A stretch of DNA of 64,000 nt from Leishmania martiniquensis. Lineage: Eukaryota; Euglenozoa; Kinetoplastea; Trypanosomatida; Trypanosomatidae. The position numbers and the translations under genes were made by a program. The stretch lies in assembly GCF_017916325.1 (NCBI RefSeq), contig NC_090163.1, positions 752,501 through 816,500 on the forward strand. Reading direction: 5' to 3'. This document shows, in pieces, positions 39,560 to 50,773 of the stretch. The notes under the pieces are model-generated. The model was not told where the DNA came from, made no database searches, and was given only the letters and a program-made list of their open reading frames with translations. Each line of letters opens with the position of its first letter. Position 1 is the stretch's first letter.

Positions 39560-40413
39560 AAAGCAGCGCGACCCCGTGGTTCCGCTCGCCAAGTGGACTG
39601 CCAGCGCTGAGGATGCAGCGAGCATGCGTGTGCTTTGCCTGTACCGACGCCTTCTACTGCGCGAATGCCCAGCATCGCCATCTGCTCACTCATCGGTCAG
39701 CCGCTCGCACCCGCGCTCATCGCTGGGCAGGACCGCAGGCCGCACGTCTGCGAGCAGGCGGTCGCCCGCCAAAGCCCGCGGAGAGCCGTCTCGGGCCGTC
39801 TGCAGTGCTTTTGTCCACGCACGGCGGCTCGCGGAAGGCGATGCAGGACTGCGGCCCCCTTAGCACCCTCACAGCTCCGTCGCATACACGCGTGGGGCGC
39901 TTCGCTTCGCTCGTCCTTGCCCTTTCCGCCACGCGGAAAGCATTCTGAAGCCCCGCTCCACAGCCGTCGCCCAGCACCCGCCATTTTCGCGCGGTCTGCA
40001 GTATACGTGGGTCGGGGCGATCGCCCTCGTTCCTCAAGAGCCTACGATGGCCGCGCTGGGCTGCAGCGAGTCCGTCGATCGGCCCCCAACCGGGTCACCG
40101 CGAATCGCCCGTGATGCCGGACGGATGGAAGGACGTGCTGCCCCCCTCCAGCCCAGCGAGCGATACAGAGTGAACGCCCCTTTGCCTACGATGACGAGCC
40201 CCACCGGAGCCAACATGGCGTACACAAAGCGGTGTCGAGTGGACCATTGTGGATGGTGCAGTCCTCTGCTTCGCGCTCGCTTGCTCTGTAGAGTGTGTGT
40301 AGGGAAAGGGGGAGAGGGAGGAGGGGAAAAGGGAGCTGAGCTCACCTGCCGGCTGCGGGAGGAGAGGAGAAGCGCGATTCGTCATGATGCGCCGCGGTGT
40401 GGTACGCGCTCAT
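39560..40413 (+). repeat. R2b: second copy of the 854-bp repeat
   Basis: Identical in length and orientation to R2a, with one substitution noticed (T at 39914). The C2H2 pattern is present at 39631-39693. Unlike R2a, it is not preceded by the RT-like stretch; its left flank is unrelated (CGACGAAG). It may therefore be a 5'-truncated copy, or R2 may be a unit spread by recombination. Confidence 0.92.
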
Positions 40414-43400
40414 TACTTTCTATGCAACGCACGAGTACTATCAGAGCGCGCGCAAAGTCTGGGAAAGTTCGGTGGTTGAAGAGGGCGCACCTGAGCGCTG
40501 CAGAGAGGTGAAGGCGCCCATGTGGACCTCGGTCATCAAATCGGGCGAGTCCAACGGTAAAGCATCGATCATAGTTGAGTCATATAGGCGCACGGAGCCC
40601 GTCTACCAGGACAAAGCAGTCACCGCCTTACACGCACATACAAGTACGCAGCTCGCAGGTATAAGATTAGGGAGATAAACATGGAGAAGAGTGAAAAAGG
40701 GGGGGAACAAAAAGGGAAAAGAAAGAGGGGCCCAACTGAGGCAAGCGGTTTGTGAACGTTAAGCACACAGGAAAGCGGGAAGGAGTGTTGTGCGTGACCG
40801 CGCAATCCTGTGAAGCTGTCGATGCTTGTATGTGCGTGTGTGGGTGTACATACATACACATATATATATATATATCACTCCCGCCTGTTCAGGAGTGTGT
40901 ATAGATGGGGAGAGGGAGAGGGAAGCAGCAGCGGAAGAGACCCTAAACAAAAAAAAGGGGAAAACGCATAGACGACAAAGAGGAAAAGTCACCCGGACAG
41001 GAGGCCGTCGTTTCCGTCGTTGGTGACGGTTCTCCTGTGAGCTGCTGCGCTCCATTTAGAGTGTGAGACGCACACACGCACACACAGAGACCGTCACACA
41101 GACATGTATAAGCGCAAAGAGTCGGCTTGGAGGAGAGAGAGGAAAAAGGGGAAAAAGGAGAGTGAAAACGATGCCGGTGGGGAGAGGGAGAAGGACGCCA
41201 CCAGAGAAAAAGACAAGCAGACACGTCGAGATGGCGGGCGAGGAAGATGAGAGCAACGCTAACGGGGAAAAAAGGAGAGGAAGAGATGAGGTTAGCGGGA
41301 TAGCGCAGGGAAGTGTGAACAGAGAAAGAAAGAGAGAGCGCACGAGAAAAACCGTCAGGAGAGGAGGAGGGGGAAGCACAATGCAAGAAGAAGGTAGCTT
41401 CCTGCATGGGTTCCGGCATGTGTGTCTGTCTGTGTGTGTGTCGGTGTGGCATGTTCGCTGCCTCACGCTTCCTCATCTCTCAACACAAAGAGTCACGGCT
41501 GGGAGCGCGGAGAAGGAGGAAAGAAGTGCAGCCGAACAGCCCCCAGGCCTCACCGCGGCCACTACACACGGAGACGCAACGGCGCATACTCACGGACAGC
41601 CCGGAAGTGGGGGCGCGAAGACGCAGCATCGGCGGTGATCTTTTCACAGAGCTCCAAGACAAAACAATTCGCCGGGCGAAGAAAATGCGTTGGCCATTAG
41701 AGGAGACGACTGATGTGAACGTGGTACACGGCCCACCGAGGAGAGGAGGGCATTCCTTTTCGGGAGCCGTGAGAGGGAGAAGGACGGAGATGGCCTCACG
41801 AGCAGGCCCGCTTTTTTTTCGTGGGAACGATAGGGTGAAGAGGATGAAGAGCGGCGTTGCCGCTGACCAGGAAAAATACCACCCTTGCCCGCTTTCTCCG
41901 CCATTCATGCAGGTTTCTTTGCCCCTTCACGTCATTCGGTAGGCAGCTGTCATGCTGGGCAGCCTACTGCAACTCGTTGTGGTGTGTTTAGGGTGGATTG
42001 CTTTCTATATACATGCTTCCTACACCCGACCCCACCTCCCGCGGTCCTTTGTCACATGCTCTCTCTTGTCGCCACGCCGCGAGGTTCACCCGCGTAGCTG
42101 CCGTTCCTCCCGTGTTATGATCGCCCGATTTCCCTTCCTCTCCTCCCATTGCATTGAAATACCTCACACGCTCCACAGGACTCGTGTCAGTCACAGCTGA
42201 CTCCCTCCTCTATGACGTATTTTCGTGTCGCAAGAGAGTGCAAACATGTGATACAGAAGGGAACACGTTAAGGTGCGTCTTTCGGTCAGTTTCTAGTTCG
42301 CCTGCGTCCATCACGGCGTTTGCGTGTCTGTGGCCTGTCGCGAACTTCTTCAGCGTGCCTGTGACTGAATGACCGAGGGCCCAGCGAGCGCTGTACAGGC
42401 TTCGCGTACGCTCATCAACCCGCTTCGCTCTTCAGCTTTGCGCGCGCGGGGAAGGAGGGCTGCACAGGCGCAGACACATGCACGCTTCGTTGCCATTGGT
42501 GACGTCAAGTCATTGCGACTGCCACTATCCGTCCATTTACTTTTGGTTCTCAGCTCTCTCCGCTTCCTTTCATCGTCATCAGTGCCGCAGGTGTGTCTGT
42601 TGAAGCCTCCCTCCTTCACGTATCTCTCCCAGGCGCTCCTTCGCCTGCCTTCCTTGGCTCTTCAGCAGAGGGCCGATGCACACAAGTTAGACAGAAAATG
42701 ATTTTGTTCTGACCTGACTCCGTTTGTGGAAGAAAAAGGCAGAAAAATAGATAAAGGCTCACAGACATACACGCACGCGTGTGCGTTAAAGTGTGCGCGC
42801 GTCGTCAACGGAGGGAAGAGGAACGAGCAGCACTGCGCCGCCAGTGCGATTCCGCTCCTACCCTCGCGTGCTCGTGCCTGACACCTTTCCTACATCTTCA
42901 AAAAAAGGCGTGGAAGGAAGAGGAAAAAGCACACGTCTCACGATTAAGTTTGTGCAGGGCGCAGCGAGAGAGCCATGAATCAGCAGCTCACTCGAATTGC
43001 ACACACACATGTGCGTGCACACAAGCACAGACGTACACATTACCAAGCAAACCTTACAAGGAGCGACCACGAAAGAAGCGCATGCACGCACAAATGGTAC
43101 ACTGCTTCCTATCTTCGCTTAATGTAACACAGTGGATATGTGCGTGCCTTCATCATGACGGCGACATGGGTAGAAGTCGCAGGTGGCACCCATACTACAC
43201 ACATACACACACACACAGACGCCGTCAAGTTGCATCACTACCTTGACGATTTCGTCCATCCTTTCGTATGCACGCATAACACAGCTGTTCTACTGTTGGT
43301 GTGCCGGTCTGCGTCTGAGTGTGTGTGTGTGTGTGTGCTCTCTCTTTCGTGCTTGTGCACTTCCTTCTCCCTTTCAATTTCCTTATGTGCGCGCGGGTCG

Positions 43401-44427
43401 CCAGTGAAACACTCCACCATTTCATCGCGGCACGCGGATAAAGGAGAGACGGTCAAGGAGTGGCATCAGCGGCGAAAAATAGCGAAGAAAGAGGAGGTGG
43501 TCGAGCAGCACACCCACAGCCACACACAAACATATATATATATATATCTGATGAAATGATATATGATAAGGGAAAGCATGAATGGTTCAAAATGAACTAT
43601 ACAAGAAAGGAGAAAACACGTATGTGCGCACGCACCCACAGCCTTGCAGAGACAGACAGAGAGAGACAGAGGGGAAGGGGGAGAGAGACGTGGGTGAAAA
43701 GAGGCGAACAAATGAGACTCACTGTAGAGGAGGAAAGAGAGGGCGTTGGGGGCGGAGGGAACGAGGAGAAACGCACAAAGACATGCAGCGAGGAGAGCAG
43801 CGGCCACACATGCCACGTGGCATCCACGAAGCACGTCCGCGCGCACACGATACGAAAAAAGGGGGGTAACGTAGTTGTTACAGAAACTCAAAGAAGAGGG
43901 CGGAAGCCAACTTCATGAAAAAAAAAAGGCGTATGATATGAGGAAACGGACGGACATCGAAAAAAAAAGAGAGCGAGATGAGAGGTGAGGGAGGGCAGAG
44001 ACCCCAATGGGAAGCGAAGCCGAACTGATGGGGGATACACCCCAGAGAAAGGAAAAAGGCAGGAGCTAAGGGAGAAGGGAAGACGCGTAAACAAGTGTAT
44101 AAGAGTGCCCCCGCCTTCAATCGTGCGCACAACGGTCCGTAAGCATACTCCTTTCGCCCTTTGCGGCAGGTGCGGCGCAGTCTTCTCTGCGCTCTCCGCA
44201 CTGCGAAACCGCCCCCGGGGGGGACTTCATCACGTTGGAGGCATACCAACAACTTCGCACGTGTCGCCGAAGGCTGGAAGATAGCAAGGAAAAAGAAAAA
44301 ACAAGCGCTACATCATTCTCCCACAGAGAGCGTCGGCAGTTAGCGGCCATGGACGCGCACACATGTTTCAACGAGAAGCGCGAAGGCTATTTCACAAAAA
44401 TGCGGCCCTTTTTCCACAAACACTTCC
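40414..44427. other. 4 kb gene-free stretch between R2b and R1b
   Basis: No gene supported on either strand. GA-rich tracts on the plus strand at 40680-41400 and 43450-44100, a more mixed composition at 41880-42700, and TA runs at about 40858-40875 and 43531-43547. Frames such as 40943-41476 (minus) and 41063-41638 (plus) overlap each other and have spacer-like composition. Confidence 0.5.
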
Positions 44428-47181
44428 GTGCCGCCGCGAAGGAGCCGGCGATAGCGTAGGCGGACTACTGCCGTTTGCCCACCTCTGCTGCGCGACAGCA
44501 AAATCCTCAGCGTCAAGGGCCAGTCTTCTCGCCGTCGAATCGGGTCATGCGTCTAGCGGCACCTCCTCTGCCGCCTCACCCCTTCCTCGCAGACATGCCG
44601 TCGACCACCCCTTCATTCGCTTCAAGCCGCGGCACCCCGTTGTGTGGTGCGGAGACTCATCGCCATGTAGCCTGGAGGGCGCGATAGCGTAGCGCCGGAT
44701 GCTCCCGTCACCTTTCCAGCATCTGTTCCTCACCCGCCCGCCTCGTCGTGTGCACGAGGCGCCGCGAATGTCCCGCCCACGCACGTGGGGACTGACTGGC
44801 GTCGATCCCTTTGAGTCTCGTTCGTCCACCACAGTGCAGCAAAGAGGGCCTACAGCTGATCCTTCTGGGGATCCGCATGCAGACCTGGCCATCTCGGATT
44901 CCCTCTCCTCGAAGCAAGCACAGCCGCGTCGATCGTCTGAGGAATCCTTGATCTCGCGACTATAGCGCGGGCCCACACCCTCAGCCTCCTCAGCGACCTG
45001 ATCTGCGGACTCGAACGCGCCAGCCCACTCCACACGTGCACACACACAGCCTTGGCAGCTGGCCGGCGTCGGGCTGCCCTGTGGAGGCAAAGGCCCCGGG
45101 CGCCTACGGCAGAGCGGTCAGAGACGAAAGTCGGACGGCCGTCGCTGGCGTGCCCCTTCCGCGTGGCCGAGCAGCCGTTGCGAGACAACTGAGCTCGAGT
45201 GGCTCACCCGCATTCCCCGCCAGCGCCGCAGGGGCGGTGGAGCGCGAGAGCGTCATCGGGCTTGGGTGACTTCAGGAGGGGAAGGGGGGGCGCAGTGAGC
45301 CCTCCTCTTGCCACGTCGCAGGGGCACGCAGCCGGCGCCGACGCTCTGGGCTGTAGGTGTTCAGCAGCGCACTCTCGCCACCCCTCGAGAGGGCATCGAC
45401 GCGCTCACGGTAAGTGCTCTCGGCCGCAGGGAGGTGCCCCAGTGGACTTCGCGGGCACCCATCGCGAGCAGCTTGCAGGGCCTCGTGCTGCGCCGCCATG
45501 GGGCGTGGAGGAGGGCTGCCAGACGTCACCTTGGCTTCTGTGGGCCCATCCTCGGCCATGCCATGGTCTGCCCTCTCTCGCTCCCAGACTGCGGCCGCCT
45601 CGCTGCATTCCCAGTGCGCGCAGTGCGCGGGGGGGGGGGGTCGATACCCTGCGTGCGGGGCCCGCTACTCAGGAACGCGGGAAGTAACAGCATCACAGGG
45701 CTGCGCCCCTCTCCCTCGAAGTCAGGTCGTTGGAGATCGCTGAGGAGCATACCAGACGGGGTGCGGTGCTCAGGCGACGCAGTAGGTGCCCCCGTCGAGA
45801 GTCGCCTCCAGCGGCGTCAGCGCTGGGGTCCGCAGCGGCCGGTAAGCGGCCTTGCCAGATGACCCGGCTTTCCTGCTGGTCTTTGCTATGAGTCCAGTCG
45901 GGAGCTCCGCCTTGTCCGCAACACATGCGTTGTCGATGCTGCTCTCTGCTGAGGCTGCCCTCGATGTGGCGCCATGGGCGACTCGCCCTCCCTCCCTGGC
46001 GCGCCGTCGGGCTGTCGTGATGGCCGGGGTCAGCGCGGCGCTCGGGAGCTCGCGCGTCTTCGCCGAGCCTGTCCTTGCCGGTCGATGTGGCAGTCACGCC
46101 GCGGTACAATCTGCGGCGTGCTCAGCGGAAAGAGCGCGATGAAGGCGCCGGTCCGCACCGGCGGCGCCCGGCCATATCCCGCCCCAAAGCGAATAGGGGG
46201 CCTTGGCCGCACAGCCGTCACTCCGCGCCGCGGTGACGGTGCCGCGGTCGTCATTGAAGCTGCTCAGCGCCGGGGCGGCGTCCGATGACGTCCCCAAGGA
46301 CCCCTCAGGGCTGTGCCGCGCCGAGGAGGCCCTTGGCGCGCGTCTGTCACGCACTTGCCGTGGTGCCCAGCCCCCAGAACGAGTCCACGCCCGGTCGGTC
46401 CGTGCCTTCGCGTGCCCCACATCAGGCGGCGCGAGTCGGCGCTCACTCCAATACCGCGAGGGCCGGGCGCGATGTTGGTTGGCACCTCTTCACGGGTCTC
46501 GCGTGCCGCCACGTCAACCTGAGGCACACAGCTGGACGTCAGGTGTATCCGCCCAGCAGGGTCGACGTAGCAGAGTCAAACTGTCGCGGCCTCCGCCTCG
46601 CCCTGGAGAACGGAGGGACGCCCTACACCCGCGCCTGCGCCCTCTTGTGCGACCACAGAGACGCCACCTCCGTGCTTCTTTTCGCTTCCGGCACCGGAGT
46701 ACCAACGACCCGGAAGAGCAGATGTCTTACAGACGCGTGCGAGGTGAAACGCGTCTCTCGCGGTGCACAGACTCGCATCGAAGATGCGTCAAGGAAAAAG
46801 CGAGGCCACCACCCCTTGGCGGCGCTCAGCTCCTTGCGATTCCACCGCACACAGCGCAGCCTGGGATATCGGCAGCGCACCAGTCGCCGCAAACGCGTTG
46901 CGCAGATGTGTACAGCTGTTGAATCGCCAGTATAACTCGTAGTGAGCTGGTCCACCGGTGGGCATAGCCGCACCGTCTCCTCGGCACAACGGCAGCCCAT
47001 GCCCAGCCCAGCTCCGCCGACCCCACAGAGTCCGCCACTCCACTCGATGGCAGGCTGCAGGATACCCCACAGAGAGAGAAGGGGAGAGCGCAGCTACACA
47101 TGGGCGCTTTGCTGAGGCGGCCGGCATCGGGGCGGGGGCGCGTTTGAGGCGGAAAAGAAAAAGACGAAAAGGCGATGGTGA
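44428..47181 (+). repeat. R1b: second copy of the 2.75 kb repeat
   Basis: Matches R1a (946-3694) almost base for base. It is five bases longer because the G run at about 45629-45640 has 12 instead of 7 bases, and it has C at 47038 where R1a has A. The same decayed RT-like readings occur at the corresponding places. The right end is followed by an A-rich stretch (AGAAAGAAAAAATC), which could be a remnant of an A-rich tail, though the equivalent sequence after R1a is not A-rich. The near identity of two copies of a broken element points to recent duplication or gene conversion. Confidence 0.88.
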
Positions 47182-50100
47182 AGAAAGAAAAAATCAGGGA
47201 AAGTGATAAAAACAGCAGTACAAAGAAAAAATGCAACGCATATCGCGGGTTCGTCTGAAGGCGAAAGAAGGCAAATTGAAATGCAAGCGGAATGGTAAAA
47301 GAAGGCTGAACGAAAAGAAAAAAACGAAGAGAGACCGATGTCAGCGTAAAAGATGCGCTCGAGAAAAATATCCAGGGGGGCCTCTCTCACCTATGCGTAG
47401 CACACGGACATTGGCACAACGCGGCGCAGCGGTAGTCGATCCGCTGTGGGTCTTTTCGTCTTTTCTGTTTGTTCGCCTGCGCGTAAAGGAAAAGAGATGG
47501 GAGCTACATGTACCACCTCTTCCCTTTCCACGCACTCTGAGAGCCAAGGAATGCGGCTATCGTGGGTGTGGGTTTTGGGGTGTGGAGGCTTGGCGGAAAG
47601 GTATAGAGGGCCTGAAGCGCCTCTCACCGTTCTGCAGCACAGCCAAAACGTTAAAGATCACTGAGGAGAGTCAGAGGAGGGGCCCCGGTGAGGGACATGC
47701 AGCGGGAGAGAGACGAACAAGCAACAACCGTTGGAAGAAGAAGGAATCAACGAATCGAAGAAAGAGGCGGCAAAGAAACGCACACAAGGGAAGATGTAAA
47801 GAAGCCAAAACGACAAAGGTACCTAGCAAGATGAGTAAAGGAGGAGAGAATCGAAGAGGCGCCAGAGGCACGGCGTTCCCCTCTCTGAAGTAGACGCGGC
47901 ACGACGGGCAAACGCGTGCAGGTTTGCGTGGACGACCTCCTTCACGAGGTCGGTCGACCCATCCTCGATGCAGCGTCGAATGGGCAAGCGCACGCACTAG
48001 GAGGGGAGAAAGGGTACACGAGGGGAGGGTTGTAAGGGACTGGAGGGAGAGAGGGGTAGAAATAGCGGAGAGGAGAGAGCAGGGGCGAGACCGACCACAC
48101 AGACGGCCCAGCAGCAGCTTCCGATCATCTCTCATCCTCCTTTCCCTCCCCCCCCGCGCCATCATCCATCGGCATCCTTACTTTCGCCGATGAGTGGCAT
48201 AGATCCCGAGACAAACATACACGAGAACAGAACGGGAAAAAAAAGGCTGTAGTGCACTTCAGAAGAAAGGGAAGTGAAAGCGCACAGAGACCAAGACACG
48301 TTAAAGAGAATAAAGGTCCACCGAGAGAGAAAGACTAAGGAAAAAAAAAGGACTGTTGTTATTCTTTAGTCGTCGCTCGTGTTGCGCGCACGAGCCGCCA
48401 CCGCGTTTATTAGCCTATGAACCTGGGCGTACACCTCCAACCACTCGCTCGATCGACGGGCGCACCCTCCCCTTGAGCAGAAAATGGAAGACTTTAGGAG
48501 AGAAGGAGGCACATACAAGCACACTCAGGGGCGCAGACAGGCAGAGGCGGGGTAGTTCGAGCAGCACCGAGAACTGAACAATCGCAGAGCGAGAGCGAGT
48601 ACCATAGAGAGAAAAGATAGGTAGGTGATTACCTTTGCCGATGCCCTGGCGCCACTGTTCCGCGCTTCCTGTGTGGCACAGAGGCACCGAGCGAGCACGG
48701 CAAGGGAGAGGGAGACGCTGACAGGAGCAGCTCGGGTGCTTTTTAAGGTGTCCATTTTGAACGTTGCCATTGCCGTCGTTTCCTCAGTCAAGCGCGAAGC
48801 TGTCCACCATCCATCCAGCAAAAGGGAAAAAAGAAGGCAGGAGAGAATACGTCAAGGATGTGGGGTAACGTGCTCAAAAAAGAGAGAGGGGGGAGGGGGA
48901 CGCGAAGGAAAGGGGAGCGCGGAGAGGGGTCAGAACGTAAGACACAAGCAACAGAGAAGAGGAAAACAGAGGCAAAACAGCAATGGCGAAACTTAAGAAA
49001 AAAAAACGAAAAGAAAAGGAGCTGGGGAAAAAGAACAGAAGTAAGCACATTCTCGAGCACATACACAACCAGTTGGAGGGTGGAGGTGCGAGAGAGGCGC
49101 GAAAAGGGGAAAAGAGAGAGATGGGCGCCGGCAGAGGGTGGATGCTGGACGAAGCGAGCGAGTCGAGCACCATTGGGAAGAGAGAGAGAGCTATAGAGGC
49201 GGGAGCAAAGGCGGAAATGCAGAGCGAGAAGGTGAGGGGGTAGGAGATGAGAACAGACCCGACACAACTGCTGCACAGCAGTCGCGAAAGGGAGTCAATC
49301 AGCCAGAAAAAAAAACGAAGAAACGTAACGCTATAGGGGTGAAAAGGGCCAAAGAAAACGAGAAGAGAGATCTGAGTCCGTACCAAACACACTTGTGGAA
49401 AAAAGAAGGAAAGGGAAAGAGACGAGGGGGAGGAGGGTGGACGGAGATGCGATAGTAAGCGAGAGAGACAGAGCGGCGGCAGCGGAGGAGGAGGAAGATG
49501 TTTAAGACATGCAGAACAAGACGATCACACGTGAAGCGTGTGTAGAGAGCTTATGGGTATTCATCCTCTCTCACACTAACACAGAGAGAGGTGGGGGGGA
49601 AGGGGAGACAGGGACCACAGGTGCGGGTGCCGGAAAGACCAAAAGCAACCGGAGACAAGGCGAGCTCCGCACGCACGCCAGAAAGGGTAAATGAAAGGCA
49701 AAAGAAGAAAAAAGCGAAGGGAACAAAGCAAAGTGAAGCGAGGGCAGTCCCTACAACAGGACGAAAGCAAGAGCACCAATACGCAAAAATAAAAACAAAA
49801 GAGCCGCCAGACTGCTTTCATGCAGGTTTGTACGGCCATGCGTGGGCGTGCTGGAAAAGAGATAAGAATGCCAAAACAATGGACATTTGTGCCGTGTGTC
49901 ACCTTACTTTTTCCTTCCTCGTACCACACCCCTCCTCTGTCGTCTTCGTTCCTCGGGAGGTTCACCGCCTACCCCCTTCCAATGTGTCCTCTTTTTTGTT
50001 GCTGCTGTTCCCTCCGCCTTCACTTTTGCTTCCTCCAGTGCTGTCTAAGTCTCTCTCTTATTTGTGCTTAGCACAATCGCCACGTATGCCTGTAGACTGT

Positions 50101-50773
50101 CCGATTGCCCATCAATTCAGTGGTGGGCGCTCGTGCAGGTGCCATAAGAGTGCGCGTATGGGCGAGTGGGTGGGTGTGTACTTGTCGGGGGGGCAAGAGA
50201 GAGGGAGAACGAACAAACAAAAGACATCGAGGGAAAAAGGGGAAAGGGGGGCATAGGAGCCGCGTGAAGCAAGTGTGTTTGGAGGGAAGGGAACAGTAAA
50301 CGGCGAGGAGCGACGCGATGCATGCGGCGCACGCTTCGCCCGTTAGAGAGAGAGAGACGGAGAGCAAAATAAAAAGAGGAGGAAAAGGGACACTAAAAAA
50401 CGAAAGATCGTCATGTGCATCCCGATCATCACTGTCACGGCAACAAGTCGTAGAAAGAAAGCAAAGGGGAAAAAAGCGCACACACACATACACAGAGAGA
50501 TACCGAGAAGACAGACAGAGAGAGAGACAGAAAGGGGAGGGGGGGCGGGATGGCATAGAAAGGAGAGGGGGAAAGGGACAGAGTCTTGCTGAGTGAGGGC
50601 GACCACACGCACCACAGCTAGCCGTGCTACGCCTGCCAAGCGCACAATAACGGCAGCAAAGAGTGAAGCGAGGGATAGGAAACGGCAGCTTTCAAGGAAA
50701 AAGGTAACGCATGTGTATGTACGTCAGAGTGCGTTTGCCACAAGGGCCATGGCAACGTCGCTACCTCTGCAAC
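47182..50773. other. 3.6 kb intergenic downstream of the kinase gene
   Basis: No gene supported. Very purine-rich on the plus strand from 47182 to 47870 and 48230 to 49800, and again at 50160-50600. The long frames (47231-47893 plus, 48874-49392 minus) are Lys/Arg/Glu-rich or Phe/Ser/Leu-rich images of that bias. It probably includes the 3' UTR of the kinase. Confidence 0.5.

Noticed and set aside
40858..40875. TA runs as promoter TATA boxes (also 43531, 54016, 62006)
   Set aside because: Protein genes in trypanosomatids are transcribed polycistronically without TATA promoters; these are simple microsatellites in spacer.
47231..47893. 220-codon Lys/Arg-rich plus-strand frame
   Set aside because: Its composition mirrors the A/G-rich spacer, it runs against the array, and it has no recognisable domain.
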